Under the pieces are notes generated by a model. It saw nothing but the letters and a program-made list of their open reading frames with translations. It was not told the DNA's origin and searched no databases. From JAHFOW01 sp964370795 (GTDB lineage: Bacteria > Planctomycetota > Brocadiia > Brocadiales > Brocadiaceae), in the NCBI GenBank assembly GCA_964370795.1, contig CAYJME010000148.1, forward strand, positions 1-8,670: 8,670 nt of DNA, written 5' to 3'. The translations under genes and the position numbers were made by a program. The stretch's first letter is position 1. Each line of letters starts with the position of its first letter. Shown here in pieces: positions 1 to 5,044 of the stretch.

Positions 1-1
1 C

Positions 2-295
2 GAGAAAGCATTAAAGTTATGCCAGAAGATAAAACAGCAGAATTATCAAGGAGAAGAAATTACTCTGGACGAAGTAAGAACATTTAACTTGAATCTTCTT
101 AAAGAAAACAAAACAAAAGCACAATTATATTTTTGGATTGGGTATTTAAGCTATTTTAAACAAAACAATTTGTGTAATGCTTTACAAGATTTTGAAAATT
201 TCGAGAAATTAGCTGATAGTAAAATGAATAGCTTAAAGCAAAAATCTTCTGCATACTTGGGAGAGATAAAGAAAAAAATGGAAATTAATGATTAG
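2..295 (+). CDS. 3' end of a TPR-like helical protein (partial)
   Basis: The reading frame is open from the first bases of the window to the TAG at 293-295, so about 97 codons of a longer protein are present and its start lies outside. The visible part is strongly helical and lysine/asparagine-rich. The stretch from AQLYFWIGYLSYF through NALQDFENFEKLAD has the W/Y-G-Y spacing and paired amphipathic helices of a tetratricopeptide repeat. A lysine-rich helix ends the protein. Downstream TTG or ATG codons could be read as starts, but the frame is equally coding-like upstream of them, so I treat it as a 5'-truncated gene. TPR proteins mostly scaffold protein contacts; no enzymatic motif is visible here and the function is unknown. 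It could be the C-terminal sensor part of a larger defence protein, but nothing in the window proves this. Confidence 0.6.
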   Translation, partial: EKALKLCQKIKQQNYQGEEITLDEVRTFNLNLLKENKTKAQLYFWIGYLSYFKQNNLCNALQDFENFEKLADSKMNSLKQKSSAYLGEIKKKMEIND

Positions 296-301
296 AAGAA
301 T

Positions 302-358
302 GAATTTGTTGCCAAACAGAGCGAAACTCAGAGTTCCACAATAAGCGGGACGAAAAAC
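302..358. repeat. Dispersed repeat, copy 1
   Basis: A block of about 55 bases that starts a few bases after the stop of the TPR-like gene. It is clearly related to 4022-4077, which also starts just after a stop codon. Shared landmarks in order are GAATTT, CCAAACAG, AAACTC, GAGT, AGCGG and ACGAAAAA. In the second copy the central part forms a CCGC-AAA-GCGG hairpin; in this copy the left arm is degraded. No start codon or coding periodicity is shared on the + strand. The origin is unknown; it could be an intergenic repeat family or the relic of a longer duplicated segment. Confidence 0.5.
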
Positions 359-370
359 CTGCGTGAAGCT

Positions 371-450
371 TGTGCGGCTCTTCCAGCAAGAGGCGAAAAG
401 TAGATTGAGAGGATTATTGCAGAGGTGTTGGGAGAGGAAAATATCACATG
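371..450 (+). pseudogene. hsdS-like 3' end, remnant copy A
   Basis: This segment encodes, with one frameshift and one in-frame stop, the same tail seen at 1298-1432, 2525-2641 and 5013-5141: a V-R-x-L-x-Q-E-A run, then I-E-R-I-I-A-E-V-L-G-E-E. The pattern (K-I-V-x-K-x-D, then L-x-x-E-A-E, then a short helix) resembles the C-terminal coiled-coil end of HsdS, the DNA specificity subunit of type I restriction-modification enzymes. The family call is from memory, not a search. The last codons run into a TGA that overlaps the ATG at 448 (ATGA), so the ancestral hsdS was translationally coupled to the next gene. It is non-functional here because no upstream part of the gene is present. Confidence 0.5.
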
Positions 451-624
451 AAACTTTTCTCAATAGAAGACATCATTGAACTTCTCCGGCAGTTTAATGA
501 AAAGCAGGCGGATGAGCTTGAGGGCCAGCATCTTGATTTTAAAGAGTTGAGTGTAAAGGCCATGGCAGGAACGCAAAATGGTACAAAGTTTAACAAGATG
601 AATTGCGTCATATTTCGCGTCTAA
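448..624 (+). pseudogene. Truncated AlbA_2-domain gene, 5' fragment
   Basis: An ATG at 448-450, overlapping the stop of the preceding hsdS-like remnant, opens a 58-codon frame ending at TAA 622-624. Residues 1 to about 33 (MKLFSIEDIIELL, then a segment ending in LEGQHLDFKE) look like the start of an AlbA_2/Schlafen-type protein, where the E-x-x-x-L-D-F-K-E motif opens the putative nucleic-acid-binding domain. These proteins are common accessory genes of type I R-M operons. After FKE the similarity is lost and the frame soon stops inside the hairpin repeats at 602-681, so only the first tenth or so of the gene remains. An AGAGGA-like ribosome site lies just upstream, within the hsdS tail. A short expressed peptide is possible but unlikely to be functional. 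Confidence 0.5.
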
Positions 625-681
625 CGCAATTGGAGACGCAATTAAAAATTTATTTGCGTCATATTTGCGCCTGGTGCAAAT
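602..681. repeat. Two related hairpins sharing TTGCGTCATATTT
   Basis: The 13-mer TTGCGTCATATTT occurs at 603-615 and 654-666, each copy opening a hairpin. The first pairs ATTGCGT (602-608) with ACGCAAT (624-630). A second, overlapping pairing is ATTGCGTC (602-609) with GACGCAAT (635-642). The second hairpin pairs ATTTGC (652-657) with GCAAAT (676-681). The block sits in the gap between the AlbA_2 fragment and the DUF1828 gene and provides the fragment's stop codon. No uridine-rich tract follows, so it is not a clear intrinsic terminator. It looks like two degenerate copies of one palindromic repeat; the function is unknown. Confidence 0.55.
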
Positions 682-745
682 ATATTGCTAATGGAAACAT
701 TTAAAAGAAGGGAGCCGTCTCCGATATAGAAAGGGGATTATTCAT

Positions 746-1271
746 ATGAGTGTTTTGGATTGCTATCAACTTGTAGAAACCTATGCGCACTGGCTTAAAG
801 AAAAGGTAAAAGTGAAAAAGGTCGGAGAGCTTTGTGAACTTACGACTCCTTTCGTCGACAGGCATAATGATTATTTGCAGATATATATAAAGGCGACTCC
901 TTCCGGTTTACTCCTCACCGATGATGGTTACATAATTCGGGATTTGGAAATAAGCGGCCTTGAATTTAATACCGAACGTCGAAAAAATGAGCTGAATACC
1001 ATTCTGAACGGTTTTGGGGTAAAGCTGCATGGAGATTGTCTGGAAGTTTTTGATGACTATCAATAATCCTACAAAAAATAATGTATCCGCAATGATTTTC
1101 TCATGGGATGATGCCAGAAAAGTAAGGTCAGAAAATGCTATTGCTATAGCCGTGCTCAATGATCAGGACAAAGAAATTACACCTGATACAATACATGCAT
1201 TAAAAGCTTATGAAGTTGAACCGATGGTCTGGAGTAAACGGGAAGAATATATTGAAAAACTCGTCGCTTAG
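746..1271 (+). pseudogene. DUF1828/DUF1829 gene broken by internal deletion
   Basis: Two overlapping frames carry the two ends of one known protein type. Frame 1 (746-1066) encodes an intact DUF1828 domain with TPFVDRHNDYLQIYIK and LLLTDDGYIIRDLE, ending at FDDYQ and a stop. Frame 2 then carries the C-terminal part of DUF1829 (INNPTK, FSWDDARKVRS, AVLNDQDKEI, MVWSKREEY) up to TAG 1269-1271. In full-length relatives these domains are in one polypeptide separated by roughly a hundred residues. Here that middle is missing and the two halves are joined out of frame around 1055-1065. The start is ATG 746 with AAGGGG at 731-736. The role of the family is unknown; it is frequent in prophages and accessory regions. 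The DUF1828 half may still be translated as a 106-residue protein. Confidence 0.7.
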
Positions 1272-1297
1272 GGAATAAATATAAAACAGAGGTTTTG

Positions 1298-1432
1298 GTG
1301 ATTCTTTTGAGAAAAATCGTTGTCAAGGTTGATAAAGAGTTGCAAGATGTGTTGGAAGGCGTGCGGCCCTTGCGGCAAGAAGCAGAAAAGCGCATTGAGC
1401 GGATTATTGCTGAGACATGGGGAAAAGAATAA
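1298..1432 (+). pseudogene. hsdS-like 3' end, remnant copy B
   Basis: The best-preserved of the four copies: a 44-codon open frame from GTG 1298 to TAA 1430-1432 reading KIVVKVDKELQ, then LRQEAEKRIERIIAETWG. The K/R-I-V-x-K-x-D opening followed by a heptad-like helix with LRQEAE matches the C-terminal end of HsdS specificity subunits, which pack as a long coiled coil against the HsdM subunits. The assignment to HsdS is inference from this pattern. The upstream HsdS target-recognition domains are absent and no credible ribosome site precedes the GTG, so it is a relic, not a small gene. It lies 50 bases before the DUF433 start codon. Confidence 0.5.
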
Positions 1433-1482
1433 AATAATGTTCCCGAGAAATTTACAACATAAAAGTCTTTAAGGAGAAACGT

Positions 1483-1731
1483 ATGGCTATACATCAGAAA
1501 GGTCTCATTGTATGCGACCCCAAAATTCTTAATGGCAAGCCTATTATTAGGAGCACAAGAATATCTGTGGCTCTGATACTGCAAAACATTGCTTCAGGCA
1601 TGACCAGAGAGGAAATCCTTCGAGGTTATCCAACACTGACGGAAGAAGGATTAGATGCGGCTCTGGATTTTGCCGCTAGACAATTCCAGGGAGAAGAGGT
1701 TAATGTCTTTGCAAACAAAGAGCAACCATGA
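1483..1731 (+). CDS. DUF433 family antitoxin-like protein
   Basis: An 82-residue protein of the usual length for DUF433. The family hallmarks are all visible: a start with V-C-D-P-K-I-L-N-G-K-P-I-I-R-S-T-R-I-S-V, then L-x-x-I-A-S-G-M-T-R-E-E-I-L-R-G-Y-P-x-L-T-x-E, then a final helix of the A-L-D-F-A-A-R type. These proteins form a winged-helix-like fold and are predicted DNA-binding antitoxins paired with DUF5615 proteins. The start ATG 1483 is preceded by AAGGAG at 1471-1476. The gene ends in ATGA, sharing its last four bases with the DUF5615 gene, so the pair is translationally coupled. Any autoregulation is inferred by analogy; no clear operator is visible in the 50-base gap upstream. Confidence 0.88.
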   Translation: MAIHQKGLIVCDPKILNGKPIIRSTRISVALILQNIASGMTREEILRGYPTLTEEGLDAALDFAARQFQGEEVNVFANKEQP

Positions 1732-2387
1732 AAATACTCGCAGATGAAAATATCCATACCGGCATTATCAACGAACTACGCAAGGCAGGCTTTGAGATTC
1801 TCTTTATTACGGAAGTAGGACTTGCCGGAAGCGATGATCAAAAGATTTTAGAATATTCTGAAAGGTATGATTTGATATTACTTTCTGGCGATAAAGATTT
1901 TGGTGGACTCATTGAATTCGGCACATTGTGGGGACGAGGGAAAGTAATACTACTTCGCTATCGTCTTATCAACATAGATCGAATTGCAAAAAATATTGCA
2001 GAGGTGCGGGGAGAGGAAAATATATCACATGAAACTTTTCTCAATAGAAGTCATTTCGTTACAGCGCGGATACAGACCGTTGATAAAGAACGGGAATATT
2101 ATATCAGATCGTCTCGTGATTTTGGTTGGACAAGGAATGTGCTTCTCAACCACTTCAAACAGGTGAAGATGAAAAACGAGAATCCTTCCATAGGCATTAT
2201 TTTATGCGCGGATAAAGATAATATTGTGGTTGAGTATGCGTTGCGCAACGTCAAAAAGCCAATAGGGGTGGCCAAATACTACCTAACGAAGAAACTGCCT
2301 AAGGCGTTTAAGGGAAAACTTCCTGATGTCCAAGATCTGAAACAGCCAATACTGCAAGAAATAAAACAGCAAAACAAGCCATTATAG
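1728..2387 (+). CDS. DUF5615 (PIN-like) toxin domain fused to YhcG nuclease fragments
   Basis: A 219-residue in-frame chimera. Residues 1-93 are DUF5615, a PIN-like fold with acidic residues at D6/E7 (ADENI) and D55/D57 (SGDKDFG); it is the usual toxin partner of the DUF433 protein just upstream (ATGA overlap). Free-standing DUF5615 proteins are about 110-125 residues, so its last part is lost. Residues about 90-107 come from a segment also found at 416-469, the hsdS-tail/AlbA_2-start junction, read in a different frame. Residues about 109-144 (EREYYIRSS, GWTRNVLLNHFK) match the end of YhcG_N (DUF1016_N). Residues 146-205 (ENPSIGIILCADKD, VEYALRNVKKPIGVA) match the C-terminal part of YhcG. 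The PDDEXK catalytic core that normally lies between these two parts is missing. The fold and activity of the product are uncertain; a retained DUF5615 RNase-like activity is possible, YhcG nuclease activity is not. Confidence 0.75.
   Translation: MKILADENIHTGIINELRKAGFEILFITEVGLAGSDDQKILEYSERYDLILLSGDKDFGGLIEFGTLWGRGKVILLRYRLINIDRIAKNIAEVRGEENISHETFLNRSHFVTARIQTVDKEREYYIRSSRDFGWTRNVLLNHFKQVKMKNENPSIGIILCADKDNIVVEYALRNVKKPIGVAKYYLTKKLPKAFKGKLPDVQDLKQPILQEIKQQNKPL
1995..2050. repeat. Copy of the hsdS-tail/AlbA_2-start junction, inside the chimeric gene
   Basis: This 56-base segment matches 416-469 (54 bases) with two substitutions and a two-base insertion (ATATATCACATG against ATATCACATG). 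At 416-469 it spans the end of the hsdS-like remnant and the start codon of the AlbA_2 fragment, which is its natural context. Here it sits in the middle of an open reading frame in another phase, marking it as the donor junction of a rearrangement. The left edge, ATTGCAGAGGTG, is also close to what a DUF5615 gene would encode there (N-I-A-E-V). Confidence 0.85.
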
Positions 2388-2402
2388 CCTGGTCAGATTT
2401 TA

Positions 2403-2507
2403 GCATTTGTGTCAACACTGCTGACACAAATAGAAAAAAGAAGGAAAAATAATATGACTGATGCATTAGTCTCAAAAGTCTGGTTGTTTTGTAATGTACT
2501 TCGTTAG
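2403..2507 (+). pseudogene. YhcG scrap joined to the start of hsdM, copy C
   Basis: Reading in one frame, 2403-2432 encodes AFVSTLLTQI, matching FVSAVLTQI in the YhcG_N domain at 4474-4500. After a short lysine-rich run the frame continues into ATG 2454 and MTDALVSKVWLFCNVLR, stopping at TAG 2505-2507. The latter is the N-terminus of type I DNA methyltransferase HsdM, where S-K-V-W-x-F-x-x-V-L-R opens the helical domain. AAGGA at 2442-2446 is the old hsdM ribosome site. Only the first 17 codons of hsdM remain. The same fragment recurs at 4943. The YhcG scrap carries an inverted repeat, ATTTGTGTCA/TGACACAAAT (2405-2414, 2422-2431). Confidence 0.6.
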
Positions 2508-2524
2508 GTAAATAGGGTCAGCGC

Positions 2525-2641
2525 CTCTTTTAGAGAAAAATCGCTGCCAAATTCGACAGTGAGTTGTGGCATCGAAAGGCGACCTGCTCTTGCAGTAAGA
2601 GGCGGATTGAAGGAATTCTGGAAAGGGTGAGGGGTGAATAA
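2525..2641 (+). pseudogene. hsdS-like 3' end, remnant copy C, overlapping the CD-NTase start
   Basis: A decayed copy of the tail seen at 1298-1432. It begins in the shared CTTTTAGAGAAAAATCG, keeps K-I-A-A-K-F-D-S-E-L, and ends in frame as R-I-E-G-I-L-E-R-V-R-G-E. Internal frameshifts destroy the middle. Its stop codon TAA (2639-2641) overlaps the CD-NTase ATG (2641-2643) as TAATG, and the GAGGGG ribosome site for that gene (2629-2634) lies inside the tail. This indicates that the CD-NTase once followed a longer gene, read here as hsdS, in one operon. Confidence 0.5.
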
Positions 2642-3504
2642 TGTCCACAACAATAACATCATCTTTTACAAAACTTAAAGAAAACCTTGAAATAACAGGG
2701 CTTCAAAGAAGCACGGTTTCAACTCGTCAGCAAAATGTAAGGGACGCTGTAGCAAAAGAAATGGATGTATTGGATTCATTTCTCACCGGTTCATATGCTA
2801 GATCAACAATGATCGCCCTACTTTCAGAAGCAGATATCGATATTTTTGTTGTATTGGACCCGCAATATTATGAGGTAGACGGACAAGCAAATCTACTTGA
2901 TAAAGTAAAAAGAGTTTTGCTGAAAACCTATACTAAAACTCCAAAAATCAGCAGAAACGGACAGGCGGTTAGTATAACGTTTACAGATTTTATTGTTGAT
3001 GTTGTGCCAGCTTTTAATCGTCAAGGTGGCGGCTATTTAATACCAAATTCAGTGGAAAAAACTTGGATTTCAACAAATCCAAAAGTTCATGTTGATGTCA
3101 TGAGTAGTGAAAATATAAATCATAATAGCAATTTGGTGCCAATAGTAAAAATGATAAAAGGTTGGAATAAAAATATAAATTATGCTTTTATTTCTTTCTA
3201 TTTGGAACTGTTAGCGATTAAGATTTTCAAAAATATAACTATTTCTGATTATCCAAGTGGAATGAGGTTTTTCTTTGACAAAGGACGTGAAGCGATAAAA
3301 TATAAAGTGCAAGACCCTGTAGAATATGGTGGGCAAATAAATGGGCTTAGAAATTGTTCAACGGTTGTGGACGCTGTAAGTAAATTTGAAGCCGCATATA
3401 ATAGAGCATTCAAGGCCGAAGATTATGCAGGGAGGGGCTACATTGAAAATGCAGTTGATGAGTGGAGAAAAATATTTGGAGATTACTTTCCTGCATATGG
3501 GTAA
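2641..3504 (+). CDS. CD-NTase (SMODS-type cGAS/DncV-like nucleotidyltransferase)
   Basis: A 287-residue protein, full length for a SMODS-type CD-NTase. These enzymes make cyclic di- or trinucleotide alarm signals during phage infection and are the sensors of CBASS immunity. The polymerase-beta-like active site is complete: G50-S51 in LTGSYARSTM, D65 and D67 in EADIDIFVVLD, and the third acidic residue D120 in FIVDVVPAF. Downstream, VPIVKMIKGWNK and the following helices fit the C-terminal helical domain that closes over the nucleotides. The start ATG 2641 has GAGGGG at 2629-2634 and overlaps the stop of an hsdS-like remnant. The next gene, 12 bases downstream, encodes a SLATT membrane protein, the likely effector. 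The nucleotide product cannot be read from the sequence. No Cap2/Cap3 or HORMA/TRIP13 genes are present, so this would be a minimal two-gene CBASS arrangement. Confidence 0.85.
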   Translation: MSTTITSSFTKLKENLEITGLQRSTVSTRQQNVRDAVAKEMDVLDSFLTGSYARSTMIALLSEADIDIFVVLDPQYYEVDGQANLLDKVKRVLLKTYTKTPKISRNGQAVSITFTDFIVDVVPAFNRQGGGYLIPNSVEKTWISTNPKVHVDVMSSENINHNSNLVPIVKMIKGWNKNINYAFISFYLELLAIKIFKNITISDYPSGMRFFFDKGREAIKYKVQDPVEYGGQINGLRNCSTVVDAVSKFEAAYNRAFKAEDYAGRGYIENAVDEWRKIFGDYFPAYG

Positions 3505-3515
3505 ACCTAAATATT

Positions 3516-4019
3516 ATGACTATGACAAATAAAGAAAAAACAATAACCGAAGCTAAAAGGATTGAAGAAGACTGCCTTTATTCGGCAAAGGGACATTTTT
3601 ATGCCGGTCAATGCTGGGGAAATGTGCATTTGTGGCTTAGCGGAATTTCTGCTGTACTTTCAGCAATTGCTGGAGTTTCTGCGCTTTCGCACTTCGATTA
3701 TCACAATATAGTTGCTGGGGTATTTTCTATTATTGTAGCTGGCTTAACTGGCGTAATTACTTTTGTTAATCCGAATGCAAGAGCCTCAGTTCATCATAAA
3801 GCAGGGAACAAGTATAACTCTTTGCGTAATGACACAAGGATATTTTATGAGATTGAGGTAAATAACTTAGACGATAGTAAAGTTGTCGAAGAATTGAAGA
3901 AACTAAACGACAGAAGGAATAAATTAAATATAGAATCTCCTCAAATTCCTAAATGGGCTTTTGAAAAAGCCAGAAAAGGAATTGAAGAAGGGGAAGCAGA
4001 TTACAAAGTAGATAAATAA
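3516..4019 (+). CDS. SLATT-domain two-TM effector of the CD-NTase
   Basis: A 167-residue protein from ATG 3516. ATG 3522 is an alternative; an upstream ATG at 3462 lies inside the CD-NTase gene, so I rejected it. A soluble helix (residues 1-35, with E-A-K-R-I-E-E-D) is followed by two hydrophobic segments at about 38-57 and 64-84. Next comes the family signature with F-V-N-P-N-A-R-A, H-H-K-A-G-N-K-Y and LRNDTRIF, then a charged helical tail. SLATT proteins were predicted by comparative genomics (Burroughs and colleagues) to be nucleotide-gated membrane pores paired with SMODS or SLOG domains. By that model the CD-NTase product would trigger membrane disruption and stop growth of an infected cell. 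The short 12-base gap and lack of a good ribosome site suggest translation coupled to the CD-NTase. Confidence 0.83.
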   Translation: MTMTNKEKTITEAKRIEEDCLYSAKGHFYAGQCWGNVHLWLSGISAVLSAIAGVSALSHFDYHNIVAGVFSIIVAGLTGVITFVNPNARASVHHKAGNKYNSLRNDTRIFYEIEVNNLDDSKVVEELKKLNDRRNKLNIESPQIPKWAFEKARKGIEEGEADYKVDK

Positions 4020-4021
4020 AA

Positions 4022-4077
4022 GGAATTTACCCCCAAACAGCGTAAAACTCTGAGTCCCGCAAAGCGGAACGAAAAAA
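4022..4077. repeat. Dispersed repeat, copy 2
   Basis: Related to 302-358 with small indels, and likewise placed directly behind a stop codon (the SLATT gene). It contains a perfect CCGC-AAA-GCGG hairpin at 4057-4067 that is not followed by a T-run on either strand, so it is not a standard terminator. The following bases to about 4110 hold a weak TCCG/CGGA hairpin with no counterpart in copy 1. Confidence 0.5.
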
Positions 4078-4125
4078 CTAGAAATCGTCCAATCCGAAAG
4101 GGCGGACATAAAACTCTCAGCAGTG

Positions 4126-4155
4126 TTGAAAGTTTTGAAGTGAACATGATATATT
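4126..4155 (+). promoter_or_regulatory. Candidate sigma-70 promoter for the yhcG-like gene
   Basis: TTGAAA (4126-4131) and TATATT (4150-4155) are separated by 18 bases and lie about 37 bases before the yhcG-like start codon. In AT-rich DNA such matches arise by chance. The call rests only on the consensus match and the position after a 170-base gap. Confidence 0.3.
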
Positions 4156-4191
4156 CCCATTTTGCGAATATAGAACAATAGAGGCAATTAA

Positions 4192-4941
4192 ATGAAACTG
4201 ACTAAACGATTTGACTACCACTTTTCTGAAGTGGTCAGGATGATCCATGAGGCGCGTTTTAATGCCATCAAGAGCGTCAATTCAGAGCTTGTAAAATTAT
4301 ATTGGAGCATCGGCGAATATATCAGCAAAAAACTAGAGACCGCCGAGTGGGGTGATGCTGTTGTTGACAGTCTGGCAAATTATATTCAGATTAATCATCC
4401 GGAATTTAAGGGATTTACCCGCCGGGGACTTTTCAGGATGCGGCAGTTTTACGAGATATATCGGCAAAAGAAATTTGTGTCAGCAGTGCTGACACAAATA
4501 AGCTGGACCAACCATTTATTGATTCTTTCTAAAACCAAGTCAAAAGAAGAACGCGAATTTTATCTGATGCTTTCCATCAAAGAGAAGTACAGCTCACGTG
4601 AACTCGAACGTCAGATTGACAGCGGTTATTACGAACGGGTGATGATTTCCAAAAGGAAAATGTCATCAGCGGCGACACAAATCCGTCCCGACGCAATTGA
4701 GGTATTTAAAGACATCTATGTTCTGGATTTCTTAAACCTTCCCGAAACCCACAGTGAAAAAGATTTACAACGCGGTATTGTTACCAATTTAAAGAATTTC
4801 ATTCTTGAGTTCGGCAGGGACTTTACCTTTATTGGTCAGGAATACCGGATTCAGGTTGGTAAAAATGATTATTTTATTGATCTGCTTTTCTTCCACCGGG
4901 GGCTTAAATGTTTGGTAATGCTTGAAAGGAAAGAAAAATAA
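4192..4941 (+). CDS. YhcG/DUF1016 family PDDEXK nuclease, C-terminally truncated
   Basis: Residues 5-145 are YhcG_N (DUF1016_N), with LVKLYWSIGEYIS, LFRMRQFYEIY, ISWTNHLLIL and SKEEREFY. Residues about 165-243 are the start of the PDDEXK nuclease core, with the conserved E in SEKDLQRGIV and the catalytic D in NDYFIDLLFFHRGLKCLV. Full-length relatives run to about 340-380 residues and continue from CLV into F-E-L-K and a C-terminal domain (ENPSIGIILC). Here the protein stops after only ten more residues as L-V-M-L-E-R-K-E-K. The E-R-K happens to occupy the place of the E-x-K motif, but the C-terminal part is gone and the sequence runs into the upstream region of an hsdM start. The start ATG 4192 follows TAGAGG at 4179-4184. 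YhcG proteins are often carried within type I R-M loci. Activity is doubtful; it may be a pseudogene. Confidence 0.8.
   Translation: MKLTKRFDYHFSEVVRMIHEARFNAIKSVNSELVKLYWSIGEYISKKLETAEWGDAVVDSLANYIQINHPEFKGFTRRGLFRMRQFYEIYRQKKFVSAVLTQISWTNHLLILSKTKSKEEREFYLMLSIKEKYSSRELERQIDSGYYERVMISKRKMSSAATQIRPDAIEVFKDIYVLDFLNLPETHSEKDLQRGIVTNLKNFILEFGRDFTFIGQEYRIQVGKNDYFIDLLFFHRGLKCLVMLERKEK
4473..4499. repeat. 27-bp near-perfect palindrome inside the yhcG-like gene
   Basis: ATTTGTGTCAGCA (4473-4485) and TGCTGACACAAAT (4487-4499) are exact reverse complements around a single G. The segment encodes FVSAVLTQI. A shorter version (10-bp arms) is kept in the YhcG scrap at 2405-2431, so the symmetry belongs to the gene family's coding sequence there. 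It could be a recombination or cruciform-prone site, a protein-binding site, or a coincidence of codon choice. Confidence 0.6.
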
Positions 4942-4942
4942 T

Positions 4943-5044
4943 ATGACGGATGCATTAGTCTCAAAAGTCTGGCTGTTTTGTAATGTACTTTGTTCGATAA
5001 TAGGTCCAGCGACTCTTTTACAAAAAAATCGTTGTCAAACTTGA
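4943..5044 (+). pseudogene. Start of hsdM, remnant copy D
   Basis: Two bases after the yhcG-like stop an ATG opens MTDALVSKVWLFCNVL, identical in protein to the fragment at 2454. It then runs through junction sequence (CSIIGPAT) into the hsdS-like tail in the wrong frame and stops at TGA 5042-5044. The joint between the hsdM start and the hsdS-like end is recognisably the same as in copy C (GTACTT, then TAATAGG or TAAATAGGG, CAGCG, CTCTTTTA). Copies C and D therefore descend from one deleted ancestor or were duplicated. Confidence 0.6.

Noticed and set aside
602..681. Possible CRISPR array
   Set aside because: Only two repeats of 13 bases, internally palindromic with unequal flanks, and no cas genes nearby.
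1177..1584. 135-codon frame on the - strand
   Set aside because: It runs antisense through the end of the DUF1829 half, the hsdS-like remnant and the start of the DUF433 gene, and shows no family resemblance.
1984..2166. 60-codon + strand frame starting in the DUF5615 gene
   Set aside because: It reads the transplanted AlbA_2 start (MKLFSIE) in its original phase and then runs into YhcG sequence in the wrong frame. It is a by-product of the rearrangement, not a gene.
3462..3515. Upstream ATG giving the SLATT protein a longer N-terminus
   Set aside because: It lies inside the CD-NTase coding sequence. The extra residues are only the second frame of that gene, and MTMTNKE at 3516 fits the family start.
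4057..4067. CCGCAAAGCGG as an intrinsic terminator for the CD-NTase/SLATT operon
   Set aside because: The stem is only four base pairs and no T-run follows on the + strand.
3924..4187. - strand frame sharing CGTxSFxLFGxKF with another - strand frame at 233-463
   Set aside because: The protein-level similarity is explained by the nucleotide repeat at 302-358 and 4022-4077; neither frame has a believable start or ribosome site.
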